This document shows positions 20,040-31,264 of a DNA stretch of 64,000 nt, piece by piece. The DNA is taken from assembly GCA_009785115.1 (NCBI GenBank), contig WQWY01000015.1, positions 1 to 64,000 on the forward strand, written 5' to 3'. The notes under the pieces were generated by a model. The model saw only the letters and a list, made by a program, of their open reading frames with translations, was not told the origin of the DNA and did no database searches. Each line of letters begins with the position of its first letter. Positions within the stretch are counted from its first letter, which is position 1. The position numbers were made by a program, and so were the translations under genes. The DNA comes from Micrococcales bacterium (GTDB lineage: Bacteria > Actinomycetota > Actinomycetes > Actinomycetales > Cellulomonadaceae).

Positions 20040-21028
20040 CAGGGGTCGAGGAGGTCGAGGCTCAGCGCGGCCTCGGTGTCAGGGATGCCGAGCTCGTTGG
20101 CGCGCTTGTCGGCGGTGGCGAGCAGCCGACGGATGCGCCCGGCGACGGCATCCTTGGTCAGCGGCGGGTCAGACATCTTCCCGAGCTCTTCCAGAGACGC
20201 CTGCTTGTTGGCCAGGCGCAGCTCTCCCGCCTCGCGCAGGTGCTCGGGCACGTCCTCGCCGAGGATCTCGAAGGCACGCTCCACCCGAGCACCCGCGGCG
20301 ACAGCGGCACGCACCGAGCGGCGCAGGTTCGCGTCGTCGAAGTTCGCCATCCGGTTCGCGGTGCCGCGCACCTCCCGGCGCACCCGCAGCTCTTCCCAGA
20401 CCAACGTCGCGTCGTGTGCACCGAGGCGGGTCAGCATGGCCGAGATCGCGTCGCCGTCACGGATCACCACCCGGTCGACCCCGCGCACCTCTCGCGCCTT
20501 CGCCCCGATGCCTAGCCGACGGGCGGCACCGACCAGCGCGAGCGCGGCCTCCGGGCCGGGGCAGGTCACCTCGAGCGAGGACGAGCGCCCGGGCGTGGTC
20601 AGCGAGCCGTGCGCCAGGAACGCCCCGCGCCATGCCGCCTCGGCCTCGCCCACCCCGGCCGAGACCAGCTGCGACGGCAGCCCGCGCACCGGACGGCCCC
20701 GGTTGTCGAGCAGGCCCGTCTGCCGGGCCAGAGACTCCCCGTCCTTGATGATCCGAAGCACATACCGGTTGCCCCGGCGCAGGCCGGCGCCAGAGACCAC
20801 GATGATCTCGCCCTGGTGGCCGTAGAGGTCCAAGATCGCCTGCCGCAGACGCCTCGCGGCGATCGACGTGTCGAGCTCGGCCTCGATGACGATGCGCCCG
20901 GAGATGATGTGCAGGCCGCCGGCGAACCGCAGCATCGCGGACACCTCAGCCTTGCGGCAGGACGTCTTGTCGATCTTGAGCCGGGCAAGCTCGTCCTTTA
21001 CCTGGGCCGTCAGAGACATGGCGAACAT
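20039..21028 (-). CDS. whiA: Sporulation-type regulator WhiA
   Basis: The N-terminal LAGLIDADG-like domain ([18 protein letters not shown]) and C-terminal helix-turn-helix ([14 protein letters not shown]) are those of WhiA, a DNA-binding regulator of cell division genes in actinobacteria. It closes the conserved uvrC-rapZ-yvcK-whiA cluster. The usual family start [11 protein letters not shown] corresponds to an ATG at 21019. The ATG at 21028 has a better purine stretch upstream and adds only MFA. Confidence 0.96.
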   Translation of the reverse strand: MFAMSLTAQVKDELARLKIDKTSCRKAEVSAMLRFAGGLHIISGRIVIEAELDTSIAARRLRQAILDLYGHQGEIIVVSGAGLRRGNRYVLRIIKDGESLARQTGLLDNRGRPVRGLPSQLVSAGVGEAEAAWRGAFLAHGSLTTPGRSSSLEVTCPGPEAALALVGAARRLGIGAKAREVRGVDRVVIRDGDAISAMLTRLGAHDATLVWEELRVRREVRGTANRMANFDDANLRRSVRAAVAAGARVERAFEILGEDVPEHLREAGELRLANKQASLEELGKMSDPPLTKDAVAGRIRRLLATADKRANELGIPDTEAALSLDLLDP

Positions 21029-21078
21029 CGTGCCATCTCAGCGGAGAGTATGACGACGTTCCAAGGTCCGGACGTCCC

Positions 21079-22077
21079 TCAGACCCCTGGGCGCTCCCTG
21101 CCGACGTCGCCCAGGGCTCCCTCGGTGATGTCGCGCAGCGCGGCCGCCAGCCTCAGCGGGTCGTGCCGGGCCGAGCCGTCTCCGCGGCGCACCTGACGCA
21201 CCAGGAGGCGACCCCCCATCGCCTGGCACAGCTCGTCGAGGCGGTCCAGGTCGTCCACCGAGCCCGGGTCCACCAGCACAGCCTCGACCCGCAGGTCAGG
21301 GGCGTGACACTGGAGCACCGCCAGGTGCTCGTGGCTGCGCATCCCGGCCGTCTCGCCAGACTCCTCGGGCTCGATGTTGAGGACCACCACGATCCGCGCG
21401 GCCGTGGTGACCAGCGCGTCCCGCAGCGCGGGGACCAGCAGGTGAGGCAGCACCGAGGTGTACCAAGAACCTGGCCCCAGGACGACCCAGTCGGCGCCAC
21501 GCACCGCCGCCAGGGCCTGCGGGCAGGCTGTCGGGTCGGCCGGCACCAACCGGACCTGCTCGATCGTGTCCGCTGTCCGTGCGACGGCGCTCTGCCCGCT
21601 GACCACCCGTGGCCACCCGTTCGCCCCGACGACGTCCGCCTCGATCTGGAGCGGCTCCAGCGCCATCGGCAGCACCCTGCCCCGGGCCCCGAGCAGGCGC
21701 CCCACCAGGTCCAGCCCCGCCACCGGGTCGTCCAACAGCTCCCACACCCCCGCGATGAGCAGGTTGCCGACGGCGTGCTGGCCGAGCGGCCCGAGGGAGG
21801 AGAAACGGTGCTGGAGCACGTCACGCCAGGTGCGCCCCCAGTCGGTGCTGTCGCACAGCGCCGCCAGCGCCATCCGCAGGTCACCGGGCGGGAGCACCTG
21901 GAGCTCGTCGCGGAGCCGGCCCGACGAGCCGCCGTCGTCGGCGACCGTGACCACAGCCGTGATCGTGTCGGTGAGGTGGCGCAACGCCGCCAGGGCGGCC
22001 GACAGTCCGTGACCGCCCCCCAGCGCCACGACGTCTGGGCCATGGCCTGGACGTCGTGGCGCGTCTCGCTCGCTCAT
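21079..22077 (-). CDS. yvcK: YvcK/CofD-like uridylyltransferase-fold protein
   Basis: The 332-residue protein has the CofD-like signature VVALGGGHGLSAAL and VTVADDGGSSGRLR, then PPGDLRMALAAL, and SWYTSVLPHLL. YvcK family proteins (gluconeogenesis factor) bind UDP-sugars and influence carbon flux and cell shape. It lies 22 bp after rapZ. Confidence 0.95.
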   Translation of the reverse strand: MSERDAPRRPGHGPDVVALGGGHGLSAALAALRHLTDTITAVVTVADDGGSSGRLRDELQVLPPGDLRMALAALCDSTDWGRTWRDVLQHRFSSLGPLGQHAVGNLLIAGVWELLDDPVAGLDLVGRLLGARGRVLPMALEPLQIEADVVGANGWPRVVSGQSAVARTADTIEQVRLVPADPTACPQALAAVRGADWVVLGPGSWYTSVLPHLLVPALRDALVTTAARIVVVLNIEPEESGETAGMRSHEHLAVLQCHAPDLRVEAVLVDPGSVDDLDRLDELCQAMGGRLLVRQVRRGDGSARHDPLRLAAALRDITEGALGDVGRERPGV

Positions 22078-22099
22078 CAGATCAGCCCTCGCCTGGCTC

Positions 22100-23038
22100 T
22101 CATTCCTTGCCCAGGTCTCTGGCCTGCACCGTCACCCGGTGCCCCTGGGCGCGCAGCTGGGCGGCGATCTGCTCGGAGACCGCCACCGACCGGTGCTTGC
22201 CACCGGTGCAGCCCACCGCGATGGTCACGTAGTACTTGCCCTCGTGCCGGTACCCGTCGAACACCGGCTCGAGCGCCTGGACGTACCGGTCGATGAAGGT
22301 CATGGCACCCGGGCGGCTGAGCACGTAGTCGCGCACCGGGGCGTCGCGCCCGGTGAGGTGACGCAGCTCGGAGATCCAGTACGGGTTGGCGAGGAAGCGC
22401 ATGTCCACGACCTGGTCGGCGTCCAGCGGCAGGCCGTACTTGAACCCGAAGGCCAGGACGGAGATCTGCACCACGTCCTCGCCGGGCCCTGCCAGCACCT
22501 GCCGCACCTGCCGGGCCAGGTCGTGCACCGTGGTGTCGGAGGTGTCGATCATCCAGTCGGCGCGCTGGCGCACCTCGGTGAGCAGGGTCCGCTCCTGGGT
22601 GATCGCCTCCAGCACGGTGCGGTCGCCCTGCAACGGGTGGGGCCTGCGCACCGACTCGAAACGACGCACCAGCACCTCGTCGCTGGCGTCGAGGAAGAGG
22701 ATGTGCACCTCCACGCCCTTCCGGCCGAGCTCGTCCAGCACACCGGCCAGCTCGGTGAAGTCTCGGCCACGGGCGTCGATCACCGCCCCGAGGCGCTGCA
22801 CACCCTCGGTCGAGGCGGTCATCATGCCGACGAGCGGCGCGAGCATCTGGGCCGGCAGGTTGTCGACCACGTACCAGCCGAGGTCTTCCAGCACCGCCGC
22901 GGCACGGGAGCGCCCGGCACCAGACATCCCGGTGATGAGCACCACCCGAGGGTGGACGGGTCGAGGCGGGGGGGTCGAGGCCTCCAGGGCAGGGATGCCA
23001 GAGGGGACCGTGGTCGGCGACGGCTCGTCGGGGCTCAT
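22100..23038 (-). CDS. rapZ: RNase adapter/nucleotide-binding protein RapZ
   Basis: Walker [10 protein letters not shown] near residue 36 is followed by [15 protein letters not shown] and a C-terminal domain with [14 protein letters not shown], the RapZ/YvcJ signature. The phosphate-binding lysine of the Walker A is replaced by Arg. The start ATG overlaps the uvrC stop (ATGA). In enterobacteria RapZ controls GlmS via small RNAs. Its actinobacterial role is less clear. Confidence 0.95.
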   Translation of the reverse strand: MSPDEPSPTTVPSGIPALEASTPPPRPVHPRVVLITGMSGAGRSRAAAVLEDLGWYVVDNLPAQMLAPLVGMMTASTEGVQRLGAVIDARGRDFTELAGVLDELGRKGVEVHILFLDASDEVLVRRFESVRRPHPLQGDRTVLEAITQERTLLTEVRQRADWMIDTSDTTVHDLARQVRQVLAGPGEDVVQISVLAFGFKYGLPLDADQVVDMRFLANPYWISELRHLTGRDAPVRDYVLSRPGAMTFIDRYVQALEPVFDGYRHEGKYYVTIAVGCTGGKHRSVAVSEQIAAQLRAQGHRVTVQARDLGKE

Positions 23039-25077
23039 AGCCCGATCTTTCCAGCCTCGGCAGACGGCGGCTCGTCGCCACGCGCAGACGCCCCCTCCCG
23101 CAGCGCGACGACCACAGCCCGCGCGGTCCGGAGCCCGATGGACGGGACGGCGGCGATCTGCTCGGCGTCGGCCTCACGCAGCCGCCGCACCGAGCCGAAC
23201 GCGTCCAGCAGCGCCTGGCGACGGGCCGGCCCCAGCCCGGGCACGGCGTCGAGCGCCGAGCTGGTCATCCCTCTGCTGCGCCGCTTGCGGTGGGCGGTGA
23301 TCGCGAAGCGGTGCGCCTCGTCGCGCACCCGCTGCAGCAGGTACAGGCCCTGGGACGAGCGAGGCAGGATCACGGGGAAGTCGTCGTCGGGCAGCCAGAC
23401 CTCTTCCAGCCGCTTCGCCAGACCGATGAGGGCCACGTCGTTCACCCCTGCCTCGTCCATCGCGGCAGCGGCGGCGGCGACCTGAGGCGGGCCGCCGTCC
23501 ACGACCACCAGGTTCGGCGGGTACGCGAAACGCCGAGGTCGCCCGGTCTGCTCGTCGATCGGCCCTGAGACCGTCTCGCCCGGCGTGGGCTCTCGTCCGG
23601 TGCGGTGTTCCTCGCCGCGCTCGCCGACACCCTCGGTCGGGTCGGACGAACGAGCGAGCTCGTCCGCCTCTCCCCTCGATCGGGTGTAGTGCCGGAAACG
23701 ACGGGCGATCACCTCGCGCATCGCGGCGGTGTCGTCCGCCGCCCCGTCGCCGTCCGGGCCGCGCACGGTGAACGAGCGGTACTCCCCCTTGCGCGCCAGC
23801 CCGTCCTCGAACACCACCATCGAGGCCACCTGGTAGGTGCCCTGGGTGTGGGAGACGTCGTAGCACTCGATGCGCAGCGGTGCGGTGTCCAGGTCGAGCG
23901 CCTCTTGCAGCTCGCGCAGCGCCTGGCTGCGCGTGGTCAGGTCGCCGGCCCGCCGGGTGCGGTGCAACGTCAGCGCGTGCTCGGCGTTGGCGTGCACCCG
24001 TGCCGCCAGCTCGCGCTTGTCACCACGCCGGGGCACACGGACGGAGACCTTGGAGCCACGCAGCTGGCTCAACCACGCCTGGACCTGCTCGACGTCGGTG
24101 GGCAGCACCGGCACCAGCACCTCGCGCGGCACAGAGGCGGCCCCGTCGCCGTAGACCTGGCTGAGCAGACGCTCGACGAGCGCGGCGTCGTCCACCTCCT
24201 CGATCTTCTCGACCACCCAGCCGCGCTCGCCCCGGATGCGCCCGTCGCGCACGTGGAACACCTGCACGGCGGCCTCGAGATCGTCGCCGACCAGGGCGAA
24301 CACGTCGGCATCGGTACCGTCGGGCAGCACCACCGCGTTGCGCTCGGTCACCTTCTCCAAGGTGGCGATGTGGTCGCGCAGCCGGGCCGCCCGCTCGTAG
24401 TCCAGCTCGGTGGCAGCGGCCCTCATCTCGGCGGTGAGCCTGCGGGTGAACTTGGCGGTGTTGCCGCCCATGAAGTCGCAGAAGTCCTCGGCCAGGCGTC
24501 GGTGCTCGTCCAGGGAGACGCGCCCGACGCACGGGGCGGTGCACTTGTCGATGTACCCCAGCAGGCAGGGCCGCCCCTCGCGGACCGCGCGCCGGTAGAC
24601 CCCGGCCGAGCAGCTGCGCACCGGGAACACCTGGAGCAGCAGGTCCACGGTCTCCCGGATCGCCCAGGCGTGGGCGTAGGGCCCGAAGTAGCGGGTGTCC
24701 TTGCGCTTGGCCCCACGCATCACCTGGACCCGGGGCACCTCCTCGCCCATGGTCACCGCGAGGTAGGGGTACGACTTGTCGTCGCGGTACTTGATGTTGA
24801 ACCGGGGGTCGTACTCCTTGATCCAGGAGTACTCCAGCGCCAGCGCCTCGACCTCGGTCCCCACCACGGTCCACTGCACGCTCGCCGCGGTGGTCACCAT
24901 CTGCTGCGTGCGCGGGTGCAGCCCGGCAAGGTCCCCGAAGTAGCTGTTCAGCCTGCTGCGCAGCGACTTCGCCTTGCCGACGTAGATCACCCGCCCGTGC
25001 GCGTCGGCGAACCGATACACCCCCGGCTCGTCAGGGATCTCCCCCGACGGGGGCCGGTAGGTCGAGGGATCAGCCAC
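23035..25077 (-). CDS. uvrC: Excinuclease ABC subunit C
   Basis: The 680-residue protein has an N-terminal GIY-YIG nuclease domain ([22 protein letters not shown]), a UVR segment, an RNase-H-like domain ([19 protein letters not shown]) and C-terminal HhH motifs ([13 protein letters not shown]). It makes the dual incisions in nucleotide excision repair with UvrA and UvrB, both also in this window. An insertion of about 60 residues rich in Glu, Arg and Pro (near residues 475-535) interrupts the RNase-H-like domain. No SOS box is seen upstream. Confidence 0.97.
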   Translation of the reverse strand: MADPSTYRPPSGEIPDEPGVYRFADAHGRVIYVGKAKSLRSRLNSYFGDLAGLHPRTQQMVTTAASVQWTVVGTEVEALALEYSWIKEYDPRFNIKYRDDKSYPYLAVTMGEEVPRVQVMRGAKRKDTRYFGPYAHAWAIRETVDLLLQVFPVRSCSAGVYRRAVREGRPCLLGYIDKCTAPCVGRVSLDEHRRLAEDFCDFMGGNTAKFTRRLTAEMRAAATELDYERAARLRDHIATLEKVTERNAVVLPDGTDADVFALVGDDLEAAVQVFHVRDGRIRGERGWVVEKIEEVDDAALVERLLSQVYGDGAASVPREVLVPVLPTDVEQVQAWLSQLRGSKVSVRVPRRGDKRELAARVHANAEHALTLHRTRRAGDLTTRSQALRELQEALDLDTAPLRIECYDVSHTQGTYQVASMVVFEDGLARKGEYRSFTVRGPDGDGAADDTAAMREVIARRFRHYTRSRGEADELARSSDPTEGVGERGEEHRTGREPTPGETVSGPIDEQTGRPRRFAYPPNLVVVDGGPPQVAAAAAAMDEAGVNDVALIGLAKRLEEVWLPDDDFPVILPRSSQGLYLLQRVRDEAHRFAITAHRKRRSRGMTSSALDAVPGLGPARRQALLDAFGSVRRLREADAEQIAAVPSIGLRTARAVVVALREGASARGDEPPSAEAGKIGL

Positions 25078-25203
25078 ACCCAGAGCCTAGTTCGCCCCAC
25101 CAGCACCCCCCAGCGAGACCCTTCGGCTCGTCGGCTCACACCTGGCGCACCGTGACGAAGACCTGCCGCACACCCGCGCGAGCGATGCGGGTAGCGTGAG
25201 GGC

Positions 25204-25698
25204 ATGCCTCCTCTGCACACCTTTGACGTCGATCTGGCCTGGTCGGGTGCCCGCGGGGTGGGGACCACCAGCTACACCTCCTACGGGCGTGACCACGAGC
25301 TGCGGGCACCCGGGCGGCCGCCGCTGCCGGGCACGTCCGACCCGGCGTTCCGGGGCGACCCGACGCGGTGGTGCCCCGAAGACCTGATGGTCGGTGCGGT
25401 GTCTCAGTGCCACATGCTGTGGTTCTTGCACCTGGCCGCCGAGGCGGGGGTGACCGTCGTCGACTACACCGACAGGGCGACCGGCACCGTGCGCATCGAG
25501 GCGGCTGGCCACGGGCAGTTCCGCGACGTGGTGCTGCGCCCGCAGGTCACGGTCGCGGCCGGCACCACCGCCTCGGGCGTCGAGATCACCGACGACCTGC
25601 TGGACAGGCTGCACGAGCGCTCCTCCGAGCACTGCTTCATCGTCCGCTCGGTGAGCTACCCGGTGCACGTACGGCCTGGGCCGTTCATCGTGGCCTGA
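25204..25698 (+). CDS. OsmC family protein
   Basis: The 164-residue protein has the OsmC/Ohr fold with two cysteines, Cys69 in the [14 protein letters not shown] motif and Cys144 in SSEHCF, which form the peroxidatic pair reducing organic hydroperoxides. It is divergent from uvrC and lies just upstream of uvrA. A TAGCGT hexamer at 25192-25197 could serve as a -10 for a very short leader. The substrate is unknown. Confidence 0.9.
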   Translation: MPPLHTFDVDLAWSGARGVGTTSYTSYGRDHELRAPGRPPLPGTSDPAFRGDPTRWCPEDLMVGAVSQCHMLWFLHLAAEAGVTVVDYTDRATGTVRIEAAGHGQFRDVVLRPQVTVAAGTTASGVEITDDLLDRLHERSSEHCFIVRSVSYPVHVRPGPFIVA

Positions 25699-25711
25699 GC
25701 CGACGGCACGC

Positions 25712-25725
25712 CGAACTGGTGTTCG
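25712..25725. promoter_or_regulatory. LexA (SOS) box of uvrA
   Basis: CGAACTGGTGTTCG is a perfect actinobacterial/Gram-positive SOS operator (CGAAC-N4-GTTCG). It overlaps the expected -35 position of the uvrA promoter and ends 28 bp before the uvrA start. Confidence 0.88.
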
Positions 25726-25739
25726 AGGCAGGGGCCACG

Positions 25740-25745
25740 TAGACT
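25740..25745 (+). promoter_or_regulatory. uvrA -10 element, leaderless start likely
   Basis: TAGACT ends 8 bp before the uvrA GTG, so transcription would start at or next to the GTG. No ribosome binding site lies between them, supporting a leaderless mRNA. Confidence 0.6.
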
Positions 25746-25753
25746 CACCGTCC

Positions 25754-28615
25754 GTGGACGACCGCCTCGTGGTGCGTGGAGCACGTGAGCACAACCTGCG
25801 TGATGTCGATCTCGACATCCCTCGAGGCCGGCTGGTCGCGTTCACGGGGCTGTCGGGGTCGGGCAAGTCGTCGCTGGCGTTCGACACGATCTTCGCCGAG
25901 GGGCAGCGGCGCTACGTCGAGTCCCTGTCGGCCTACGCGCGGCAGTTCCTCGGGCAGATGGACAAGCCCGACGTCGACTTCATCGAGGGCCTCTCCCCCG
26001 CGGTCTCGATCGACCAGAAGTCGACCAACCGCAACCCGCGCTCCACGGTCGGCACGATCACCGAGGTCTACGACTACCTACGCCTGCTGTTCTCCCGGGC
26101 CGGCACCCAGCACTGTCCCGTGTGCGGGGAGAAGGTCACGGCGCAGACGCCGCAGCAGATCGTGGACCGGCTGCTCGAGCTGCCCGAGGGCACCCGCTAC
26201 CAGGTGCTCGCCCCGGTGGTGCGTGGGCGCAAGGGAGAGTACGCGGACCTGTTCACCGAGCTGCAGACCAAGGGCTTCGCGAGGGTCCGGGTCGACGGCG
26301 AGGTGCACCAGCTGACCGACCCGCCGACGCTGGAGAAGAAGCTCAAGCACGACATCGAGGTCGTCATCGACCGTCTGGTCTCCCGCGAGGGGGTGCAGCG
26401 CCGTCTGACCGACTCGGTGGAGACCGCGCTGGGTCTCGCCGGTGGCCTGCTGGTGATCGAGCTGGTCGACGCCGACGCGGACGACCCCGACCGGTTGCGT
26501 CGCTACTCCGAGCACCGGGCCTGCCCCAACGACCACCCGCTCACCCTGGACGAGATCGAGCCGCGCACGTTCTCCTTCAACGCCCCGTACGGCGCCTGCC
26601 CGGAGTGCACCGGGATCGGCACCCGGCTGGAGGTCGACCCCGAGCTGGTGATCCCTGACGACGAGCTCAGCCTCGCCGACGGTGCCATCGCGCCATGGGC
26701 GGCGACCTCGTCGGAGTACTTCGAGCGCGTCCTCACCTCGCTCTCCGAAGACCTCGGCTTCTCCATGGACACCCCGTGGCGGGCGCTGCCCAGCCGGGCC
26801 AAGGAGGCCGTGCTGCACGGGCGCGACTACAAGGTCAAGGTCAGCTACCGCAACCGGTGGGGCCGGGACAGGCAGTACACGACAGGATTCGAGGGCGTCA
26901 TCTCCTTCCTCCAGCGTCGGCACGCGGAGACCGAGTCGGACTGGGCCAAGGAGAAGTACGAGGCCTACATGCGTGAGGTCCCGTGCCCGGTGTGCCAGGG
27001 CACCCGCCTGAAGCCTGAGGTGCTGGCCGTGAAGGTCGCGGGACGATCGATCGCTCAGGTGTGCGACCTGCCGATAGGTGAGGCCCGGGACTTCCTCGAC
27101 CAGCTGGAGCTGGGCCACCGGGAACGGGTGATCGCCGGTCAGGTGCTCAAGGAGATCCAGGCCCGGCTCGGGTTCCTGCTCGACGTCGGCCTGGACTACC
27201 TGACCCTGTCGCGGGCAGCGGCGACCCTGTCGGGCGGGGAGGCGCAGCGAATCCGGCTGGCGACGCAGATCGGCTCGGGCCTGGTCGGTGTGCTGTACGT
27301 GCTGGACGAGCCGTCGATCGGCCTGCACCAGCGTGACAACCGGCGCCTCATCGACACCTTGACCCGGCTGCGAGACCTCGGGAACACGCTCATCGTGGTC
27401 GAGCACGACGAGGACACGATCCGCACCGCGGACTGGATCGTGGACATCGGTCCGGGTGCGGGCGAGCACGGCGGGCAGGTGGTGCACTCGGGCGACCTGG
27501 CGGGCCTGCTGGACAACCCCGACTCGGTCACCGGTGCCTACCTGGCGGGTCGGCGCGTCATCCCGACACCGACGGCGCGCCGGCCGGTGGACCGGTCACG
27601 GATGCTCACGGTGGTCGGGGCTCGCGAGCACAACCTGCGCGACCTGGACGCGTCTTTCCCTGTCGGGGTGTTCACCGCGGTCACCGGGGTGTCCGGGTCG
27701 GGCAAGTCCACGCTCGTGAACTCGATCCTGTACACGGTGCTGGCCAACGAGCTCAACGGGGCGCGCCAGGTGGCCGGGCGCCACCGCCGGGTGACCGGGC
27801 TGGAGCACGTCGACAAGGTCGTGCACGTGGACCAGGGGCCCATCGGCCGCACCCCCCGCTCGAACCCCGCCACCTACACCGGGGTCTGGGACCACGTGCG
27901 CCGCCTGTTCGCCGAGACCACCGAGGCGAAGGTGCGCGGTTACACCCCCGGACGCTTCTCGTTCAACGTCAAGGGCGGGCGCTGCGACAACTGCTCGGGT
28001 GACGGGACGATCAAGATCGAGATGAACTTCCTGCCCGACGTCTACGTCCAGTGCGAGGTGTGCCACGGCGCCCGGTACAACCGGGAGACGCTCGAGGTCC
28101 ACTTCAAGGGCAAGACGGTGGCCGACGTGCTGGCCATGCCCATCGAGGAGGCCGCGGAGTTCTTCGCCGCCGTCCCGGCGATCTCCCGGCACCTGAAGAC
28201 CCTGGTCGACGTGGGGCTGGGTTACGTCCGCCTCGGACAGCCCGCCCCGACGCTGTCCGGCGGGGAGGCCCAGCGGGTCAAGCTGGCGTCGGAGCTGCAG
28301 CGCCGCTCGACGGGCAAGACGGTCTACGTGCTGGACGAGCCCACCACCGGCCTGCATTTCGAGGACGTCCGCAAGCTGCTCGGGGTGCTCCAGTCGCTGG
28401 CTGAGAAGGGCAACACGGTCATCGTGATCGAGCACAACCTCGACGTCATCAAGAACGCCGACTGGGTGGTCGACATGGGGCCCGAGGGGGGTTCTGGCGG
28501 CGGCCTGGTGATCGCCGAGGGCACCCCCGAGCACGTCGCGACCGTCGAGGCCAGCCACACCGGCCGCTTCCTCGCCGAGGTGCTCCCGACGGCCCGCGAC
28601 CGGGTGAGCGCCTGA
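25754..28615 (+). CDS. uvrA: Excinuclease ABC subunit A
   Basis: The 953-residue protein has two ABC modules. The first has Walker [10 protein letters not shown] and signature [12 protein letters not shown]. The second has [13 protein letters not shown] and [13 protein letters not shown]. Zinc-finger cysteines are visible ([31 protein letters not shown]). It recognises DNA damage and loads UvrB. The GTG start gives [15 protein letters not shown], the family N-terminus. It is under a LexA box. Confidence 0.98.
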   Translation: MDDRLVVRGAREHNLRDVDLDIPRGRLVAFTGLSGSGKSSLAFDTIFAEGQRRYVESLSAYARQFLGQMDKPDVDFIEGLSPAVSIDQKSTNRNPRSTVGTITEVYDYLRLLFSRAGTQHCPVCGEKVTAQTPQQIVDRLLELPEGTRYQVLAPVVRGRKGEYADLFTELQTKGFARVRVDGEVHQLTDPPTLEKKLKHDIEVVIDRLVSREGVQRRLTDSVETALGLAGGLLVIELVDADADDPDRLRRYSEHRACPNDHPLTLDEIEPRTFSFNAPYGACPECTGIGTRLEVDPELVIPDDELSLADGAIAPWAATSSEYFERVLTSLSEDLGFSMDTPWRALPSRAKEAVLHGRDYKVKVSYRNRWGRDRQYTTGFEGVISFLQRRHAETESDWAKEKYEAYMREVPCPVCQGTRLKPEVLAVKVAGRSIAQVCDLPIGEARDFLDQLELGHRERVIAGQVLKEIQARLGFLLDVGLDYLTLSRAAATLSGGEAQRIRLATQIGSGLVGVLYVLDEPSIGLHQRDNRRLIDTLTRLRDLGNTLIVVEHDEDTIRTADWIVDIGPGAGEHGGQVVHSGDLAGLLDNPDSVTGAYLAGRRVIPTPTARRPVDRSRMLTVVGAREHNLRDLDASFPVGVFTAVTGVSGSGKSTLVNSILYTVLANELNGARQVAGRHRRVTGLEHVDKVVHVDQGPIGRTPRSNPATYTGVWDHVRRLFAETTEAKVRGYTPGRFSFNVKGGRCDNCSGDGTIKIEMNFLPDVYVQCEVCHGARYNRETLEVHFKGKTVADVLAMPIEEAAEFFAAVPAISRHLKTLVDVGLGYVRLGQPAPTLSGGEAQRVKLASELQRRSTGKTVYVLDEPTTGLHFEDVRKLLGVLQSLAEKGNTVIVIEHNLDVIKNADWVVDMGPEGGSGGGLVIAEGTPEHVATVEASHTGRFLAEVLPTARDRVSA

Positions 28616-28670
28616 GAACAGCCGGCGCCACCTCAGGCACCCGTGGCCAGGTGCAGGTCGGCACGCCATC

Positions 28671-29339
28671 ATGACGGGCATGGCTGACGACGAGGTGGAA
28701 CAGCTCGGGACGATCCAGCTGCGCCGCACCGTCGTCGGCCCGCTGGCTACCAACGTGTACCTGCTCACCGACCCGACGGCTCGCCGCCAGGTCCTCATCG
28801 ACCCCGGTGACGAGCCTGACACGGTGCTGGCCCTGGTCGGTTCTGGTCTGCCGCGCGCGACGCTCGACACCGTCGTGGTCACCCACCGCCACCTCGACCA
28901 CATCGAGGCGCTGGCCGGTGTCGTCGAGGTGACCCGTGCGCGTGTCGCCACCGGGTACGACGACGCCGACGCGGTCACCAGCACCACGGGTGTGCACGTG
29001 CACCGCGCCCTGCGCCACGGAGACAAGGTGCTGATCGGCTCGGTCGAGGCCGAGGTGATCGCACTGCGCGGGCACACGCCGGGCTCGATCGCCCTTGCCG
29101 TCCCGGAGCACCGCGACGGCAAGGTGCGCTGGCACCTGTTCGTCGGTGACGCGTTGTTCCCCGGTGGTCTCGGGAAGACGGCGACGCCCGACCTCTTCGC
29201 CCAGCTCTACACCGACCTCGTGGTCCGCGTCTTCGACCGCTACGACGACGAGACCACGGTGCGCCCAGGTCACGGGCTCATGACGACCCTCGGCGACGAG
29301 CGCCCCCACCTGAGGAAGTGGCGCGAACGAGGGTGGTGA
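28671..29339 (+). CDS. Metallo-beta-lactamase fold hydrolase
   Basis: Metal ligands HRHLDH (residues 72-77) are followed by RGHTPGSIAL, VGDALFPGG and RPGHG, the glyoxalase-II-like MBL pattern. The 222-residue length and TNVYLLTD start fit small MBL hydrolases commonly found after uvrA in actinobacteria. The substrate is unknown. A second ATG at 28680 is equally possible. Confidence 0.9.
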   Translation: MTGMADDEVEQLGTIQLRRTVVGPLATNVYLLTDPTARRQVLIDPGDEPDTVLALVGSGLPRATLDTVVVTHRHLDHIEALAGVVEVTRARVATGYDDADAVTSTTGVHVHRALRHGDKVLIGSVEAEVIALRGHTPGSIALAVPEHRDGKVRWHLFVGDALFPGGLGKTATPDLFAQLYTDLVVRVFDRYDDETTVRPGHGLMTTLGDERPHLRKWRERGW

Positions 29340-29420
29340 CCGTCTGGCGCACCAGGCGTCAGCGCACCTCGGAGGCACGAGCCGGACGGCCTGACGACTC
29401 AGACGTCAGCGTGGAGTGCC

Positions 29421-31127
29421 TCAGAGCTTGCGCTCGGGGTGGGGCTGGTCGTCGTCGTCGCGGCGCAGGACGTTCTCGCGGACGACGCGGCGCAGCACCT
29501 TGCCGACCTGCGAGCGCGGCAGCTCGGTCAGCACCACCAGCTTCTTGGGCAGGGCGTAGCGGGCCAGCCGCTGCTCGCCCCACTCGCGCACCGCGGCGAG
29601 GTCGACGGTGTGCCCCACCTTCAGCACGATCGCCGCGACCACAGACTCCCCGCGCTCACCGGCCGGGACCCCGACGACGGCCACGTCAGCGATGGCCTCC
29701 ATGTCGCGCAGATGGTCTTCCACCTGAGAGGGGTACACCTTGAAGCCACCGGTGACGATGACCTCCTTGATCCTGTCGACCAGGTACACATACCCGTCGT
29801 CGTCCATCCGGACCAGGTCACCGGTGCGCAGCCAGCCGTCAGGCAGCAGCTGGTGAGCCGTCTCTTCCGACTCGTTCCAGTACCCGGAGAACACCTGCGG
29901 CCCGGCGATCAGCAGCTCGCCGCGCTCCCCCGGCGCCACGTCGCTCAAGGTGTCCGGGTCCACGATGCGGATCCGGGTGGAGGGGAAGGGGATGCCCAGC
30001 GCACCCGGACGTCGGTCGTCGGTCAACGGGCTGCCCAGGGCGACCGGGGAGGTCTCCGTCATGCCGTAGCCCTCGACGGCCAGACCGTCGGTGGCCCGCT
30101 CCCAACGCTTCGCGGTCTCGGCCGACATGGCCATGGCGCCGCACAGGGCGTAGCGGAACGAGGTGAGCGACGTCTTGGTGCGCTCGGAGGCGTCGACCAG
30201 ACGGTCCAGCATCGGCGGCACCGCGGGCATGAAGGTACCGGGCCGGCGGCGCTGCGCCGCCATCACCTGGTCAGGGTCGAACGACGGGAAGACGACCACG
30301 GTCCCGGCGACCTGCGCCGGGTAGACCAGGCACAGCATGAGCCCGAAGGCGTGGAAGAAGGGGAGGATCCCGTAGATCACGTCCTGTCCCGGCATCGAGC
30401 CGGTCCAGGCCTGGCCCTGCACGGCGTTCGCGACCAGGTTGCGGTGCGTGATCATCGCACCCTTGGGGGTGCCGGTGGTGCCGCCGGTGTACTGGAGCAG
30501 CGCGAGGTCGGTGGGCACCGGCCGGGGCACGTCCTCCCCGATCGGCTCGGCGGTCGCGACCAGCCTGTGCCAGTGCGGCACGTGGGCAGGCACCGGGCCA
30601 CGCATCTTGGCGGCGACGGCGCGAGCCTTGGGCAGCGGCAGCCGCAGGGCGAGACGGCTCGTGGTGGGAAGGTCTTGTGAGAGGTCGACCGCGACCACCC
30701 GACGAACCTCCGTCTGAGGCTTGGCCTCCAGCACGGCGGGCACGGCCTTCTCCCAGGCCAGCACGACGGTGGCGCCGCTGTTCGCCAGCTGGTGAGCCAA
30801 CGCCTCGGTGCCGTACAGGGGGTTGTGCTCGACCACCACGGCGCCCAGCCGCAGCGCCGCCCAGAACGCGACGACGTGGCTGGTGCAGTTCGGCATCACG
30901 AGCGCCACCCGGTCGCCAGCCCGCACGCCGAGCCTGTGCAGCGCACCGGCGGCCTGCGCGATCTGGGCGGCCAGCTCGGCATAGGTCGTCTTCGCGCCCA
31001 TGAAGTCGATGGCCAGGTTGCCGGGGTGTTCTCGCACCGCGCGCTCGAGGACGGCTGTCAGCGGCTCGTCGGGCACGACGATCTCCGCTGGGGCTCGGTG
31101 ATGAACGACGAGGGTCTCCGCGGTCAC
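29421..31127 (-). CDS. fadD: Long-chain-fatty-acid-CoA ligase
   Basis: An AMP-binding enzyme of 568 residues. The P-loop-like YTGGTTGTPKGAMITH is near residue 218, GYGMTETSPV is the A5 motif, and GWLRTGDLVRMDDDGYVYLVDRIKE is the hinge. The C-terminal catalytic Lys lies near PRSQVGKVLRR. It activates fatty acids with ATP and CoA. A perfect palindromic operator starts 10 bp upstream of the ATG, so a TetR-type regulator sensing acyl-CoA is likely. Chain-length preference cannot be read. Confidence 0.9.
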   Translation of the reverse strand: MTAETLVVHHRAPAEIVVPDEPLTAVLERAVREHPGNLAIDFMGAKTTYAELAAQIAQAAGALHRLGVRAGDRVALVMPNCTSHVVAFWAALRLGAVVVEHNPLYGTEALAHQLANSGATVVLAWEKAVPAVLEAKPQTEVRRVVAVDLSQDLPTTSRLALRLPLPKARAVAAKMRGPVPAHVPHWHRLVATAEPIGEDVPRPVPTDLALLQYTGGTTGTPKGAMITHRNLVANAVQGQAWTGSMPGQDVIYGILPFFHAFGLMLCLVYPAQVAGTVVVFPSFDPDQVMAAQRRRPGTFMPAVPPMLDRLVDASERTKTSLTSFRYALCGAMAMSAETAKRWERATDGLAVEGYGMTETSPVALGSPLTDDRRPGALGIPFPSTRIRIVDPDTLSDVAPGERGELLIAGPQVFSGYWNESEETAHQLLPDGWLRTGDLVRMDDDGYVYLVDRIKEVIVTGGFKVYPSQVEDHLRDMEAIADVAVVGVPAGERGESVVAAIVLKVGHTVDLAAVREWGEQRLARYALPKKLVVLTELPRSQVGKVLRRVVRENVLRRDDDDQPHPERKL

Positions 31128-31136
31128 GTCGCCAGA

Positions 31137-31160
31137 GTAACCTACGGCCCCGTAGGTTAC
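31137..31160. promoter_or_regulatory. 24-bp palindromic operator before the acyl-CoA ligase
   Basis: Perfect 11-bp arms GTAACCTACGG and CCGTAGGTTAC flank a CC centre. An extra half-site CCGTAGGTT follows at 31165-31173, about 16 bp (1.5 turns) from the first, suggesting cooperative binding of two dimers. The CCTACGG/CCGTAGG core resembles TetR-family operators of fatty-acid genes. No TetR gene is nearby. Confidence 0.65.
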
Positions 31161-31264
31161 GGGCCCGTAGGTTCAGTTCACCCCGCCGAAGCCCAGATTC
31201 CCTCTCCTGGGTGACCCGGTCGGGCCCATCGTCCTAGGGCGTCGACAGAGCCGGCCTTCCTCGC

